Both the position numbers and the translations under genes were made by a program. From NCBI GenBank assembly GCA_964507095.1, contig CAZDOS010000002.1, positions 1 through 64,000 of the forward strand: 64,000 bases of DNA, read 5' to 3'. This document shows, one piece after another, positions 44,245-53,034 of the stretch. The stretch is from RGIG3102 sp964507095. Its GTDB lineage: Bacteria > Bacillota > Clostridia > Oscillospirales > Ruminococcaceae. Within the stretch, counting starts at the first letter, position 1; every line of letters starts with the position of its first letter. A model generated the notes under the pieces. That model made no database searches. It had not been told where the DNA came from and saw only the letters and a list, made by a program, of their open reading frames with translations.

Positions 44245-44926
44245 AATACGCTCCCGGTCCGTGCTTGCGCTTGTAGTGTTTGTCCAACAGCTCCTGCTGC
44301 ATGCGTCCTATCTCAGGATTTATTAGTATGGCTCTGTATGCCATTTTGGCGCACTCTTCCAAAACAACCGCATTGTGAACGGCATTATTCGCATCTGTGC
44401 CCCATACGAACGGTCCGTGCGAGTGGACCAGAACACCCGGCACCCGGTCCGGATCGATCCCTCTATCCCTGAATTCCCGTATGATCACATTGCCTGTCTC
44501 AAGCTCATACTCTCCGGCTATCTCTTCACCGGTCATCCTTCGGGTGCATGGGACATCGCCGTAAAAATAATCCGCCTGTGTCGTGCCAAGTGCAGGAATA
44601 TCCCTTCCTGCCTGTGCCCAGCTGGTTGCATAGCTGCTGTGCGTGTGCACGACACCCCCGATATTCGGAAACGCCCTGTACAGCGCGACATGGGTAGGAG
44701 TATCGCTGCTTGGTTTGAGGTGTCCCTCAACTACTTTTCCGTCAAGATCCACCACTACCATGTCTTCCGGTCTCATGTGGCTGTATTCCACTCCTGACGG
44801 CTTGATGACCACCAGTCCGCTCTCACGGTCTATCGCACTGACATTTCCCCATGTGAATGTGATGAGACCGTATTCGGGGAGCAGGAGATTGGCCCTGCAT
44901 ACTTCCTCTTTTAGTTTTTCAAGCAT
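44231..44926 (-). CDS. araD: L-ribulose-5-phosphate 4-epimerase (AraD/UlaF)
   Basis: The 231-residue class II aldolase-fold enzyme shows LITFTWGNVSAIDRESGLVV, VIKPSGVEYSHMRPEDMVVV, the zinc histidines in VVHTHSSYATSWAQAG and the distal VLVHSHGPFVWG. It converts L-ribulose 5-phosphate to D-xylulose 5-phosphate, which enters the pentose phosphate pathway. The start at 44926 follows GAGGAG; an upstream frame extension of eight codons is unsupported. It lies between the propeller gene and ulaE. Confidence 0.95.
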   Translation of the reverse strand: MLEKLKEEVCRANLLLPEYGLITFTWGNVSAIDRESGLVVIKPSGVEYSHMRPEDMVVVDLDGKVVEGHLKPSSDTPTHVALYRAFPNIGGVVHTHSSYATSWAQAGRDIPALGTTQADYFYGDVPCTRRMTGEEIAGEYELETGNVIIREFRDRGIDPDRVPGVLVHSHGPFVWGTDANNAVHNAVVLEECAKMAYRAILINPEIGRMQQELLDKHYKRKHGPGAYYGQK

Positions 44927-44946
44927 CTGTCTTCTCCTCAAGCGAT

Positions 44947-45978
44947 TCATTCAGTAACGATGTATACCGCGGCTTCATTCAGTGTATGGTTTGCAGCAAG
45001 GATAAGATCGTATCCGTCGCAGTTGACAACGTCCACATTAGCAGGGCCGCCGTTATCTACGACAGTCACCTTGAATTCTCCGTCCTCATAAGTGGTTACA
45101 AAGAGCTCGCAGTCCATTCTGCGCACTCCCGCAACAAAGGCCGGCTTCCCGGCAAGCCTGCGTCCCACAAGCGTGTGCGCAAAATCGATTTCATTGCCGT
45201 ATTCCCAGACCTGTCTGTATTCTCCGTTTTCATCGAGGTGGTATATCCTGATCTTGTTTCCGTGGAACGGCTCAATGGTCATAATCTCTTCAAGTCCGTC
45301 ACCGTCTATGTCAATGGTGGCGATCTCGCTGATCATTCCGTCAAGGATCTTTTCGACCTTCCACGTCTCTGTCTCGCTGTAAGGAGGTGTCACTCTCAAC
45401 ACGCCTTGGTCTGAACCGAAGTATCCGCATACTTTTCCGTCATGGCTTCCTCTCCAGTATCCGTGATTCCTGTAGCATCCGTCGGCAAGCAGTTGGAGCT
45501 CGAACGGCTGGCTGAGGTCTTCAGGCAGTTCAGCAACATATATCTGTCCCGGACGTGACCAGTCTTCCTTATTGTCCTTGTCTCGTGCTATGACGGCGCA
45601 GATTATATAGTCCCTGTCATTGACATGATAAATGTCAAAACGGTGGACGAAAGGCAGAGGGAACAGGTCCCTTATCTCCCATCCTTCTTCGGTCTTCTTT
45701 CCGTGTACTATCTTGGCCTGTGACGGTGAGACCTTCAGGTAGAACTCGTTGACTGCAAGGAACTCTCCCTTTCTTGTTTCGAAAGGTATTATCGACATGC
45801 AGCCGCCTCTGTCGAGCCAGAGCGTCTCCCTGTTTTCGAAGCGGTCTCCATAGTATGCGTACGCCTCGCTTTCAGGGTTCTCGCTGGCAAAAAGGGCATA
45901 GAACCTGCCGTCGATCGTTATGTGCCCTGCACAGTAGCAGCGCACTATGTCGTCTAAATGGATCTTTTCAAAATGCAT
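44947..45978 (-). CDS. Cytosolic FG-GAP/VCBS-like beta-propeller protein
   Basis: The 343-residue protein has no signal peptide. It is built of repeated beta strands with an FG-GAP-like calcium loop, TIDIDGDGLEEIMTIEPFHG, and weaker repeats (WRGSHDGKVCGYFGSDQG, VVNCDGYDLILAAN). A propeller in a sugar operon without export signal is unusual. Some VCBS-type propellers are sugar dehydratases or lyases, so an enzymatic role is possible but unproven. It is 20 bases upstream of the 4-epimerase and has a GGAGG site. Confidence 0.7.
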   Translation of the reverse strand: MHFEKIHLDDIVRCYCAGHITIDGRFYALFASENPESEAYAYYGDRFENRETLWLDRGGCMSIIPFETRKGEFLAVNEFYLKVSPSQAKIVHGKKTEEGWEIRDLFPLPFVHRFDIYHVNDRDYIICAVIARDKDNKEDWSRPGQIYVAELPEDLSQPFELQLLADGCYRNHGYWRGSHDGKVCGYFGSDQGVLRVTPPYSETETWKVEKILDGMISEIATIDIDGDGLEEIMTIEPFHGNKIRIYHLDENGEYRQVWEYGNEIDFAHTLVGRRLAGKPAFVAGVRRMDCELFVTTYEDGEFKVTVVDNGGPANVDVVNCDGYDLILAANHTLNEAAVYIVTE

Positions 45979-46061
45979 ATTTCGTGCCTCCGTTATTGTC
46001 TATCAGTATATCATACCCTGTTTTGGATGTACACCGACACGGTACGGATATAAAAGCAGAA

Positions 46062-46088
46062 GTCAGCCTGATCCTATTTCAGGCTGAC
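46062..46088 (-). terminator. Hairpin after the first bicupin gene
   Basis: GTCAGCCTGA and TCAGGCTGAC form a 10-bp stem 64 bases past the bicupin stop; the minus-strand tail is only partly T-rich. It may split the run into two transcripts or allow partial read-through. Confidence 0.6.
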
Positions 46089-46151
46089 AAAACGCCGATT
46101 CAATAATATGATCATTTCCGTCAGTTTCTAAAAATGAAACCAACAGACAGC

Positions 46152-47057
46152 TTACCAGACTTCTTCCAGTTCGATTGGATCATCTAAACTGTTCATGTTT
46201 GACAGATCGACTGTTTTCGCCGCGTTAAAAGTTCCGATCGCTCTGCCGAAGCTGTGCCACAGGATCTGCTTATATACCTTATTGACAACTATCGGACAGT
46301 GCGGGACATATGCCGGGAAATAGCATAGCGTGGGTTTGTTGATCTTGAACGGATGCCCTCCGACATACTGCGTTATGTCAGCTCCAAGTTCATACGGATG
46401 CCATGCATCCGTGCCATAGTAGCCCAGAGCTTCAGGATATCCGTGCGTATGGCCTCTCCTGACGTACAGCCATGCTTTTCCTGTTTCAAAAAAGCGGCGC
46501 ATTATTCCGCTGATGTCACCCTTCATCGTCTTGTTGGCAAGACACTTGATCACCCAGTGCTGCGGCTCATTGACATCCGGATCCGGGTTGCCTGTAGTGT
46601 CAGCATTGTTGTATATGATTATTTCCTCTAACGGAAGCACATCCTCTGTCTTCCAGTATCTTTCAGGTACTCCAACATGTTCCTTTCCGAATCCGGCGAC
46701 ATACGAGAACACCGGTGTCTTCACGTCCGTGATGGTAATGTTGCCATGCGGAACAAAGGCCGGGATCTGGATCTTGCAGGGTCTCGAGACCGTAAGCGTC
46801 TGCCCGTTGATCTCCATGGTCACCGTTGCATCCAAAGCCTCGTCATCATTGTTCAGACTCATGAAGCAGAACAGTTCGTTATATGGAAGCGCGTATATAG
46901 TATCACATATGACATAGTCATGGCGATAATAGCAGCTCTCATAGAAATAGTCCATCATCGGATGGTCCTTTGAGCATATAAGCTCGATCTTTGCATCCTC
47001 ATCCGTGATAGGGCGCTCTATCGGATGGAGCAGATATTTCTCAAAAAGATGACTCAT
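46152..47057 (-). CDS. Bicupin protein, putative sugar(-acid) isomerase
   Basis: The 301-residue protein is two cupin barrels. The C-terminal one keeps motif 1 (GHTHGYPEALGYYG, i.e. HxHx3E) and motif 2 (YFPAYVPHCPIV), a probable metal site; the N-terminal one keeps only the second-motif histidine (IPAFVPHGNI). The start at 47057 follows AAAGGAG. It is a paralogue of the next gene upstream. In context an isomerase or epimerase step on a keto-sugar is plausible, but the family is not characterised to my knowledge. Confidence 0.75.
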   Translation of the reverse strand: MSHLFEKYLLHPIERPITDEDAKIELICSKDHPMMDYFYESCYYRHDYVICDTIYALPYNELFCFMSLNNDDEALDATVTMEINGQTLTVSRPCKIQIPAFVPHGNITITDVKTPVFSYVAGFGKEHVGVPERYWKTEDVLPLEEIIIYNNADTTGNPDPDVNEPQHWVIKCLANKTMKGDISGIMRRFFETGKAWLYVRRGHTHGYPEALGYYGTDAWHPYELGADITQYVGGHPFKINKPTLCYFPAYVPHCPIVVNKVYKQILWHSFGRAIGTFNAAKTVDLSNMNSLDDPIELEEVW

Positions 47058-47077
47058 CTGTTGTTCTCCTTTCTCTT

Positions 47078-47932
47078 TTACCAAGGCTTTACAAGGCCAA
47101 ATCCGTCCGGTTCTTCGCTTTCAAGGTCTGTCCGCGTATATGAACCGAAACTGTGTCCTGCCGAATGCCATATGCAACCTTTTCCGATCCTGACAGCCTT
47201 AACCGGACAGTGTACGACATGAGGAGCAATGTACAGGGCCGTAGGTTCCGTTATCCTGTATTCCTCTCCGCCGATATACCGCAGGAATTCTCCGTCCAGA
47301 TCATACGGCCTCTCAGGATCACTTCCGTAAATGCAGAGGATCTCTGGGAATTCGTGGAAATGCCTGTTGGAAATATCCAGGCTTCCTCCCTGCTCCAGCT
47401 TCCTGACTGTACTGTAGACGTCTCCCTTTAGGGTCTCATTCGGAAGGCATTCGAAGACAATATCTCCCATTCCGGAGTTTCCGGCATAGACCACCATATC
47501 CTCGAGAGGAACAATGTCTTCTCTTTTCCAGTTCTCTTCAGGGAGAGCCACATGCTCTCTTCCGGCACCTGTTACGAAAAAGAATACCGGGTTCTTCAAG
47601 CCTGTGATCTCAACTGGGCCGTGCGGGACAAGAGCAGGGATCTCGATCATGAAGCTTTTATCTGACACATACTTCTGACCGTTCACTGTAATGCTGACTG
47701 TGGCTCCGAGCTCGCTGCCCTTGCCTGAAGCATTCATAAAACAGAATAGTTCATCACAGGAAAGAGCGTATTCCCTTTTTGCTATCACCCGGTCGTCGAG
47801 ATAGAATGCGCTCTCATAGAAAAAACTCATCATCTCATTGTCCTTGGATCTGATAAGGTCTATCTTTGCAGTCTTTTCCGAGCCAGGTCTCCTGATTGGG
47901 TGAAACAGGTACTTTTCATAATATCTGTCCAT
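47078..47932 (-). CDS. Bicupin protein, paralogue of 46152-47057
   Basis: The 284-residue protein shares the layout and many words with its neighbour: YEKYLFHPIRRP versus FEKYLLHPIERP, NELFCFM versus DELFCFM, and the C-terminal HFHEFPEILCIYG plus YIAPHVVHCPV metal motifs. The N-terminal barrel has IPALVPHGPV. The start at 47932 follows AAAGGAG. It leads the run and has a strong promoter overlapped by a palindrome. The pair may form a heteromer or act on two related substrates. Confidence 0.75.
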   Translation of the reverse strand: MDRYYEKYLFHPIRRPGSEKTAKIDLIRSKDNEMMSFFYESAFYLDDRVIAKREYALSCDELFCFMNASGKGSELGATVSITVNGQKYVSDKSFMIEIPALVPHGPVEITGLKNPVFFFVTGAGREHVALPEENWKREDIVPLEDMVVYAGNSGMGDIVFECLPNETLKGDVYSTVRKLEQGGSLDISNRHFHEFPEILCIYGSDPERPYDLDGEFLRYIGGEEYRITEPTALYIAPHVVHCPVKAVRIGKGCIWHSAGHSFGSYTRTDLESEEPDGFGLVKPW

Positions 47933-47985
47933 ATGTTTCTCCTTTTTCCGTCTGTCAAAAAAGTCTTTTCCGCTTTGCAATTTGA

Positions 47986-48018
47986 TTTGATTATATCAAA
48001 GCAAGTTTTGCTGTTCAA
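47986..48018 (-). promoter_or_regulatory. Promoter of the bicupin-epimerase run with overlapping palindrome
   Basis: Minus-strand TTGAAC (48018-48013), 17 bases, perfect TATAAT (47995-47990). A 6-3-6 palindrome TTTGAT-TAT-ATCAAA (47986-48000) covers the -10, a good place for a repressor. Confidence 0.8.
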
Positions 48019-48039
48019 TCAAAAATACTGACATAAAAA

Positions 48040-48082
48040 GAAAAACAGGCCCGCACCGTCCCTTCGGGACTCTTGCGGGTCT
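48040..48082 (-). terminator. Intrinsic terminator after the DD-carboxypeptidase gene
   Basis: On the minus strand a stepped stem (GACCCGCA / TGCGGGCC with an inner GTCCC/GGGAC) is followed by TGTTTTTC. Confidence 0.85.
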
Positions 48083-48096
48083 AATCGTCATTTAAA

Positions 48097-49350
48097 CTAT
48101 ATCCTCTTGTTGAGCAGCACGTCGCTGATCATGGCAGCTGTAAAGGTCAGGATACCGAATATCACTACCATTGCCAGATCGCTCAGAAGGCTCATCCTGG
48201 CGTATGTGGCTACGTATTCAGCACTTCTTTCGGAAACCTTGGCGGTGGCCTTTACCGTCGCAAGGACGTTCTTTGTGGCCCATCGTCCGGTGTATATCTC
48301 AACATCGAAGGTGACGGTCGAAAGGTCTTCGCTGATGTCAGGGTTGGTGAAGTTGAACCTTATTCCCCTGTCATCATCGCCCTTTGTCAGGAATATGGAA
48401 ACATCCGGACATACCAGATCGCTCTTTTTGACATAGAGCCTGCCCTTTTTGTCAATGCTCATCTCCTCATCGGCCGACAGAGCTATATACTGTCCGGTAA
48501 AGGAGATCCTCTTGTAATTTGAAAATGCCCAGTCAAGAAGGGCTGTGGTGTCTTTCCATTTGTCGGCCCTGTTTATGCTCTTCATGACGACGCATATGAG
48601 CTTCAGGCCGTCTCTCTCGCAGCATGTCACCATCGTATGCGCAGCTTCTTCGGTCCATCCGACCTTGCTCATTACAAGACCCTCGCACGGCGTGACTCCG
48701 TTGATATACCAGTTCTGGGAGTGGAATACTCTCTCCTGGCTCTTCAGATTCGTTCCGGGCATGGCATAGGTCTCTGCCGAAAAGATAGTATTGAAAAGAT
48801 CGTATTTGACCCGTTCCCTGGTGATCATAGCCAGGTCATAAGCCGTGGTATAGTGATTGTCATCAGGAAGTCCCGAAGCGTTCACAAAGTTGGAGTTCTT
48901 TGCGCCCGCCTGTTTTGCTCTTTCATTCATGAGCTGGCCGAGAGGTTTGTTGGCCTTTGCGCTGATGTATTCTCCTATGACATTGGCCGCATCATTGGCG
49001 CTTTCTATGGACATGGCGTACATTGCCTGTTCAAGGGTGATTTGTTCGTCTACGGCAAGGGCAATATGGCTGGATGATCCGACCGGGATCAGGGCTTCAT
49101 AGCTCGCAGTAAGGACATCGTTCATGTCACCCAGCTCCACCGCCAGGAGGCCCGTCAGGACCTTCGTGGTGGACGCAGGGTACATTACCTTGTCCATATC
49201 CTTGTTGTACAGCACCTGACCGGACTCGGCATCGATAAGCACTGCAGTCTCGCTTATGATCCGAGGGGCTGCGTCAGCATATGCATATATGGGAAGAGCG
49301 TTAAAAAAAACAAGCAGTACACATACCGCTACGGCAAGGAATCTTTTCAT
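48097..49350 (-). CDS. D-alanyl-D-alanine carboxypeptidase (S11, DacF/PBP5-like) with variant third motif
   Basis: The 417-residue protein has a signal peptide (1-26), SxxK at 60-63 (PASTTKVL) and SxN in SIESANDAAN. The third motif reads MSKVGWTEEA, i.e. KVG where the family has KTG. The C-terminus ends with a hydrophobic anchor (LAMVVIFGILTFTAAMISDV). It trims the last D-Ala from peptidoglycan stems, though the Thr-to-Val change may lower activity. The frame has earlier ATGs (49395, 49386), but a TATAAT promoter covers them, so ATG 49350 with AGAGG is chosen. Confidence 0.9.
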   Translation of the reverse strand: MKRFLAVAVCVLLVFFNALPIYAYADAAPRIISETAVLIDAESGQVLYNKDMDKVMYPASTTKVLTGLLAVELGDMNDVLTASYEALIPVGSSSHIALAVDEQITLEQAMYAMSIESANDAANVIGEYISAKANKPLGQLMNERAKQAGAKNSNFVNASGLPDDNHYTTAYDLAMITRERVKYDLFNTIFSAETYAMPGTNLKSQERVFHSQNWYINGVTPCEGLVMSKVGWTEEAAHTMVTCCERDGLKLICVVMKSINRADKWKDTTALLDWAFSNYKRISFTGQYIALSADEEMSIDKKGRLYVKKSDLVCPDVSIFLTKGDDDRGIRFNFTNPDISEDLSTVTFDVEIYTGRWATKNVLATVKATAKVSERSAEYVATYARMSLLSDLAMVVIFGILTFTAAMISDVLLNKRI

Positions 49351-49386
49351 TGACCTCTGTTGATTCTTTCGAAATTTGACCTTCAT

Positions 49387-49416
49387 ATTATACATTCACT
49401 GTCCGATAAACTTCAA
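49387..49416 (-). promoter_or_regulatory. Promoter of the DD-carboxypeptidase gene
   Basis: TTGAAG (49416-49411), 18 bases, perfect TATAAT (49392-49387) on the minus strand; the predicted start near 49380 lies downstream of the two earlier in-frame ATGs. Confidence 0.75.
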
Positions 49417-49532
49417 GTTAGAATTGCTTAATTAATGCCCTGCGCTCCAACTTTCACACATGGCAGCCTTGTTGTCATTTTCCGATAAATGTGATATTCT
49501 AATAACATACTGAAATCATAGGCAGGATCATA

Positions 49533-49949
49533 ATGAAGATCTCAACAAAAGGACGCTACGCTCTTCGTGTCATGGTCGATCTGGCACGGCATTATCCCGG
49601 GGACAAGGTCCCTTTGCTTGATATTGCCCAAAGGCAGGATATCAGCGAAAAATACCTTGAGAGCATCGTAGCGTCACTGTCTAAAGCAGGCCTTGTCGAC
49701 GCCACAAGAGGAAAGGGCGGAGGATATCGTCTTATAAAGGATCCCCGCGATTATACGGTAATGGAGATACTCAGATCGTCTGAAGGCTCCATTGCCCCAG
49801 TCGCCTGTCTTGATGATGACGGAGACGGGTGCGAGAGGATGGACTCATGCCCGACTCTTCCAATGTGGAAACAGCTGTATGAGGTGATCGAAAACTACTT
49901 CAATGGAGTCACGCTCGAGGATCTTGCCAACGGAAAGATCGAATTCTGA
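49533..49949 (+). CDS. Rrf2 family transcriptional regulator
   Basis: The 138-residue protein begins MKISTKGRYALRVMVDLARH with a winged helix and has the three cysteines of IscR-type regulators at residues 92, 100 and 106 (ACLDDDGDGC, DSCPTLP), which can hold a [2Fe-2S] cluster. Such proteins report Fe-S status. The usual next gene, a cysteine desulfurase, is absent: the gene is alone and ends at a strong terminator. Confidence 0.93.
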   Translation: MKISTKGRYALRVMVDLARHYPGDKVPLLDIAQRQDISEKYLESIVASLSKAGLVDATRGKGGGYRLIKDPRDYTVMEILRSSEGSIAPVACLDDDGDGCERMDSCPTLPMWKQLYEVIENYFNGVTLEDLANGKIEF

Positions 49950-49960
49950 TATTACTGATA

Positions 49961-49988
49961 AACCGGCTGCATGGCAGCCGGTTTTTTA
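49961..49988. terminator. Bidirectional intrinsic terminator
   Basis: AACCGGCTGC, ATG loop, GCAGCCGGTT, then T's. It overlaps the end of the convergent cardiolipin synthase frame by a few bases. Confidence 0.9.
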
Positions 49989-51524
49989 CATAAGCGGAGA
50001 CATTATCCTCAGAACGACCTGAGCTACTCGTTTTACCGGATTTGTCTTCTTCAGATCCTCTGCGGTGACCTGGTGACACTGCTCCAGCGTCTTCAGGATA
50101 TCATCCCTGACCTCGTCCACCAGGCTGTTGCCGTAGAATGCACAGCAGTTCTCAAAATTCAGATACAGGGACCTGTAATCTGTATTGCAGCTTCCGACCA
50201 CTGCAAAGCTGTCATCGGACACATACATCTTTGCATGCATGAATCCGGGAGTATACTCATAAACTTTTACCCCCGACTCGAGCAGGGTCCTGTAGTAACT
50301 CTGCGTCACGTAATAGACATATTTCTTGTCCGGTATCCCGGGAACGATTATCCTGACATCGATCCCGCTCTGACCTGCCAGCTTAATTGCTTCGGTGAGT
50401 TCATAGTCAAGGGCAAGATAGGGAGTCGTCAGATAAACATAACGGTTTGCGTTATTGATCGCAGACAGATAAACATTCTTGCAGATATTGATCCTATCTG
50501 TAGGCATGTCGTGATACGGTTGAACGAATCCATCCCTGAAAAGCGTTACTGAAGGTCTGTACAGACTGTAATCATCTCTCTCGCCCGTAACCGACTCCCA
50601 GCTTTGCAGGAATATCGTCGTCTCGCCGAATACGGCATCTCCTTCTATCCTGTACCCTGTATCCTTCCAGACTCCAAACCTTTCAATTATGTTCGCATAT
50701 TCGTCGGCTATGTTCAGACCGCCTCCGTATGCAATATTGGAATCTATCACCGTAAGCTTCCTGTGATCCCTATGGTTAAGCCGCATATACTTTCCAATGT
50801 GTATTGACAGCTTTGGCTCATTGAATACGGCTACTTTGATTCCTTTGCTCCTCAGGTCATCTTCAAATCCGTCCGGAAGGGTCGCTACGCAGCCGAATCC
50901 GTCATAAAGAATCCTGACGTCGACTCCCCGCTCTGCTTTCTCACAGAGCAGCCGGAATATCTTGTTCCATATATATCCGTCATCAAATATGAAATACTGC
51001 ATGAATATGCTTTTTCTGGCATTGCTGATGTCCTTAAGCAGATCTCTGTACAGTGCTGCGCCGGTAGAGTAGTATCTGGTATCCGTATTCGTGTATGGAG
51101 CAGCTCCGGCCATCCTTCTCAGAAACTGTGCCTGCTTGCCAAGATCCTTGTCCATGGAAGCGATCATACGGATCTCTCTTTCATTTCTCGGTACGGACTC
51201 TCGGGATCTTCTTTCTGCCCTTTCGAATCTCTGCCTCTCCTTCGCCGTCAGTTTCTGCGTTCCGAAAAGCCGGTAAAAAAGAGCTCCTGTCACGGGGAAG
51301 ACCGTCATGAATACTGTCCATGTTATCTTATATGACGGATTGATGCCGTCCCGCTCCAGGTAAAACAAAACGACAAAAACACTGAACAACACCATGGCAA
51401 CATATATCCACGGGCTGAGACCTCTGACGCTTATGATTATCTGATAAAAGATATATATCTGCCGCATCGCCAAAAGCGCGATGACCGTTACTTTTGAGAA
51501 CAGCAGTCTGAACAGCTTCTTCAT
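49986..51524 (-). CDS. cls: Cardiolipin synthase
   Basis: The 512-residue protein has two or three N-terminal transmembrane helices (about 5-90) and two phospholipase-D HKD motifs: DHRKLTVIDS in the first half and MHAKMYVSDD in the second. It also has GGGLNIADEY and GSCNTDYRS after each. It condenses two phosphatidylglycerols into cardiolipin at the membrane. The ATG follows AGGAAG. Length and order match bacterial ClsA-type enzymes. Confidence 0.95.
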   Translation of the reverse strand: MKKLFRLLFSKVTVIALLAMRQIYIFYQIIISVRGLSPWIYVAMVLFSVFVVLFYLERDGINPSYKITWTVFMTVFPVTGALFYRLFGTQKLTAKERQRFERAERRSRESVPRNEREIRMIASMDKDLGKQAQFLRRMAGAAPYTNTDTRYYSTGAALYRDLLKDISNARKSIFMQYFIFDDGYIWNKIFRLLCEKAERGVDVRILYDGFGCVATLPDGFEDDLRSKGIKVAVFNEPKLSIHIGKYMRLNHRDHRKLTVIDSNIAYGGGLNIADEYANIIERFGVWKDTGYRIEGDAVFGETTIFLQSWESVTGERDDYSLYRPSVTLFRDGFVQPYHDMPTDRINICKNVYLSAINNANRYVYLTTPYLALDYELTEAIKLAGQSGIDVRIIVPGIPDKKYVYYVTQSYYRTLLESGVKVYEYTPGFMHAKMYVSDDSFAVVGSCNTDYRSLYLNFENCCAFYGNSLVDEVRDDILKTLEQCHQVTAEDLKKTNPVKRVAQVVLRIMSPLM

Positions 51525-51589
51525 GTTTTTCTTCCTATCCTATGGTTTCAGTATATACCGGATTTGAGAACAGATTGTGACAGGAATAA

Positions 51590-51617
51590 TGAAAAGGCAC
51601 ACCTTTCGGTGTGCCTT
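51590..51617 (-). terminator. Intrinsic terminator after the APC permease
   Basis: AAGGCACACC and GGTGTGCCTT around TTTC, with TTTTC following on the minus strand. Confidence 0.85.
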
Positions 51618-51684
51618 CTCTATACAGACTGATATCTTTTAACTATGTTACTAGCATAGTTGGAATAATTTTGGCTTAAATGTA

Positions 51685-53034
51685 TTACTCCAGTGTGTAT
51701 GTAGGATTCATGTGGATCTTTCCAGTCTTATTGAGCCAGTAGGCAAGACCGAAGGATACTACGAATGTTACTACGTTGATGATCATGATCTGAGGGGTCA
51801 GACCGTTCAGGTTCATTCTGGCCTGGATGAGCATTACGAATGCTGTGAGACCAAGCATGAGGTACATGACTGGTGTAGGAACGTGGTAAGGTGACTTCTC
51901 CCACTGCTCAGGGAACAGCTTAGGAATTCTGGCTATTGACAGAGCGGTAATGAATCCAGTTACGTTACCGATAATGAGTGACCACTTACCGATTGTACCA
52001 ACATCGAATCCTGAGAGCAGAACTGCTGCGTTAACAATGTATCTGAGTAAGAGGTAGCCAACAGGTGTGCCGTGCTTGTTCAGACGTCCGAGGATCTCTG
52101 GGAACCAACCGTCACCAGCTGCCTGTGAGAATGGACGGAAGCCGGAAGCGATTGAGGAGTTCAGAGTTGTACCAAGAGCGAAGCAAGCACCGCCGATTAC
52201 GAAGAAGTAGTACAGAGGTGTAGGCAGGATCTGCTTTGCGATAGGAGCGAGGTTGCCAGCAGCGATAACTTCGTCTGTAGGCATAACACCACCGATAACG
52301 CAAGCCATGAAGGCGTACAGAACTGCAACAGCAAGTGTTGAGATGATAACAACAATAGGGATATCCTTCTTAGGATTCTTTGCTTCAGCCGAGAATGCCA
52401 TGATAACTGTAGCACCGCCAGTAGCGAATGTCAGGTAAGAAGCAGCCTCGAGCAGACCGGTGATACCCTTTGTCATCAGAGGCTGGCCGAACAGCTCGTT
52501 GCCGAAGTATCCTGACCAGTGAACTCTAGGAAGACCGAATACTGTGAAGATGATCAGAGCTGCAATCAGGAAGTAGAACATGAACTTCTGAACTCTTGCC
52601 ATCCAGCCTGTTCCGAAGTAGTTCAGAACGACGAAGATTGTCAGCATGATGAAGGACCACAGAATCTGTGCGTCTTTAATTGCAGGGATCAGCATTGAAA
52701 GGTAAGAAACAAGACCCTTTGCGAAGATACCCAGTGACATGGCACCAAGCAGACCGACATACTGCAGGAAGCCTGAATATACAGGGCTTACGAAAACGGC
52801 AGCCTGGCTGTAAACACCACCGTGGAAACGGGCTACTGACGATACGAAGATCGTAGGGATAGCACCGAAAACTGTAAATACGGCGGCGATAACGAATGCG
52901 ATGTTAACTGAACGACCGGTCATGCCCAAAGCGGCAATCGACATCGTCATAACACCGGCACCGATGATCTGACCAACGGCTATGGCCATAAGGTCCATAA
53001 AGCCCAAGGTCTTTTCAACATTCATATTAGCCAT
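51685..53034 (-). CDS. APC family amino acid permease
   Basis: About twelve helices in 449 residues, with the APC opening LMAIAVGQIIGAGVMTMS (unwound TM1 GxG substrate site) and a helix-6 region YLTFATGGATVIMAFSAEAKNPKKDIP. Amino acids or polyamines are the usual cargo. Codon use is biased as in highly expressed genes. An AAGGAG site precedes the ATG. Nearby aminotransferase and C26 hydrolase genes would suit use of an imported amino acid or gamma-glutamyl compound, but they are separate units. Confidence 0.9.
   Translation of the reverse strand: MANMNVEKTLGFMDLMAIAVGQIIGAGVMTMSIAALGMTGRSVNIAFVIAAVFTVFGAIPTIFVSSVARFHGGVYSQAAVFVSPVYSGFLQYVGLLGAMSLGIFAKGLVSYLSMLIPAIKDAQILWSFIMLTIFVVLNYFGTGWMARVQKFMFYFLIAALIIFTVFGLPRVHWSGYFGNELFGQPLMTKGITGLLEAASYLTFATGGATVIMAFSAEAKNPKKDIPIVVIISTLAVAVLYAFMACVIGGVMPTDEVIAAGNLAPIAKQILPTPLYYFFVIGGACFALGTTLNSSIASGFRPFSQAAGDGWFPEILGRLNKHGTPVGYLLLRYIVNAAVLLSGFDVGTIGKWSLIIGNVTGFITALSIARIPKLFPEQWEKSPYHVPTPVMYLMLGLTAFVMLIQARMNLNGLTPQIMIINVVTFVVSFGLAYWLNKTGKIHMNPTYTLE

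Noticed and set aside
39807..47932. Canonical ascorbate (ula) operon
   Set aside because: UlaABC and UlaD are absent and several non-ula genes are present, so the ordinary label would mislead.
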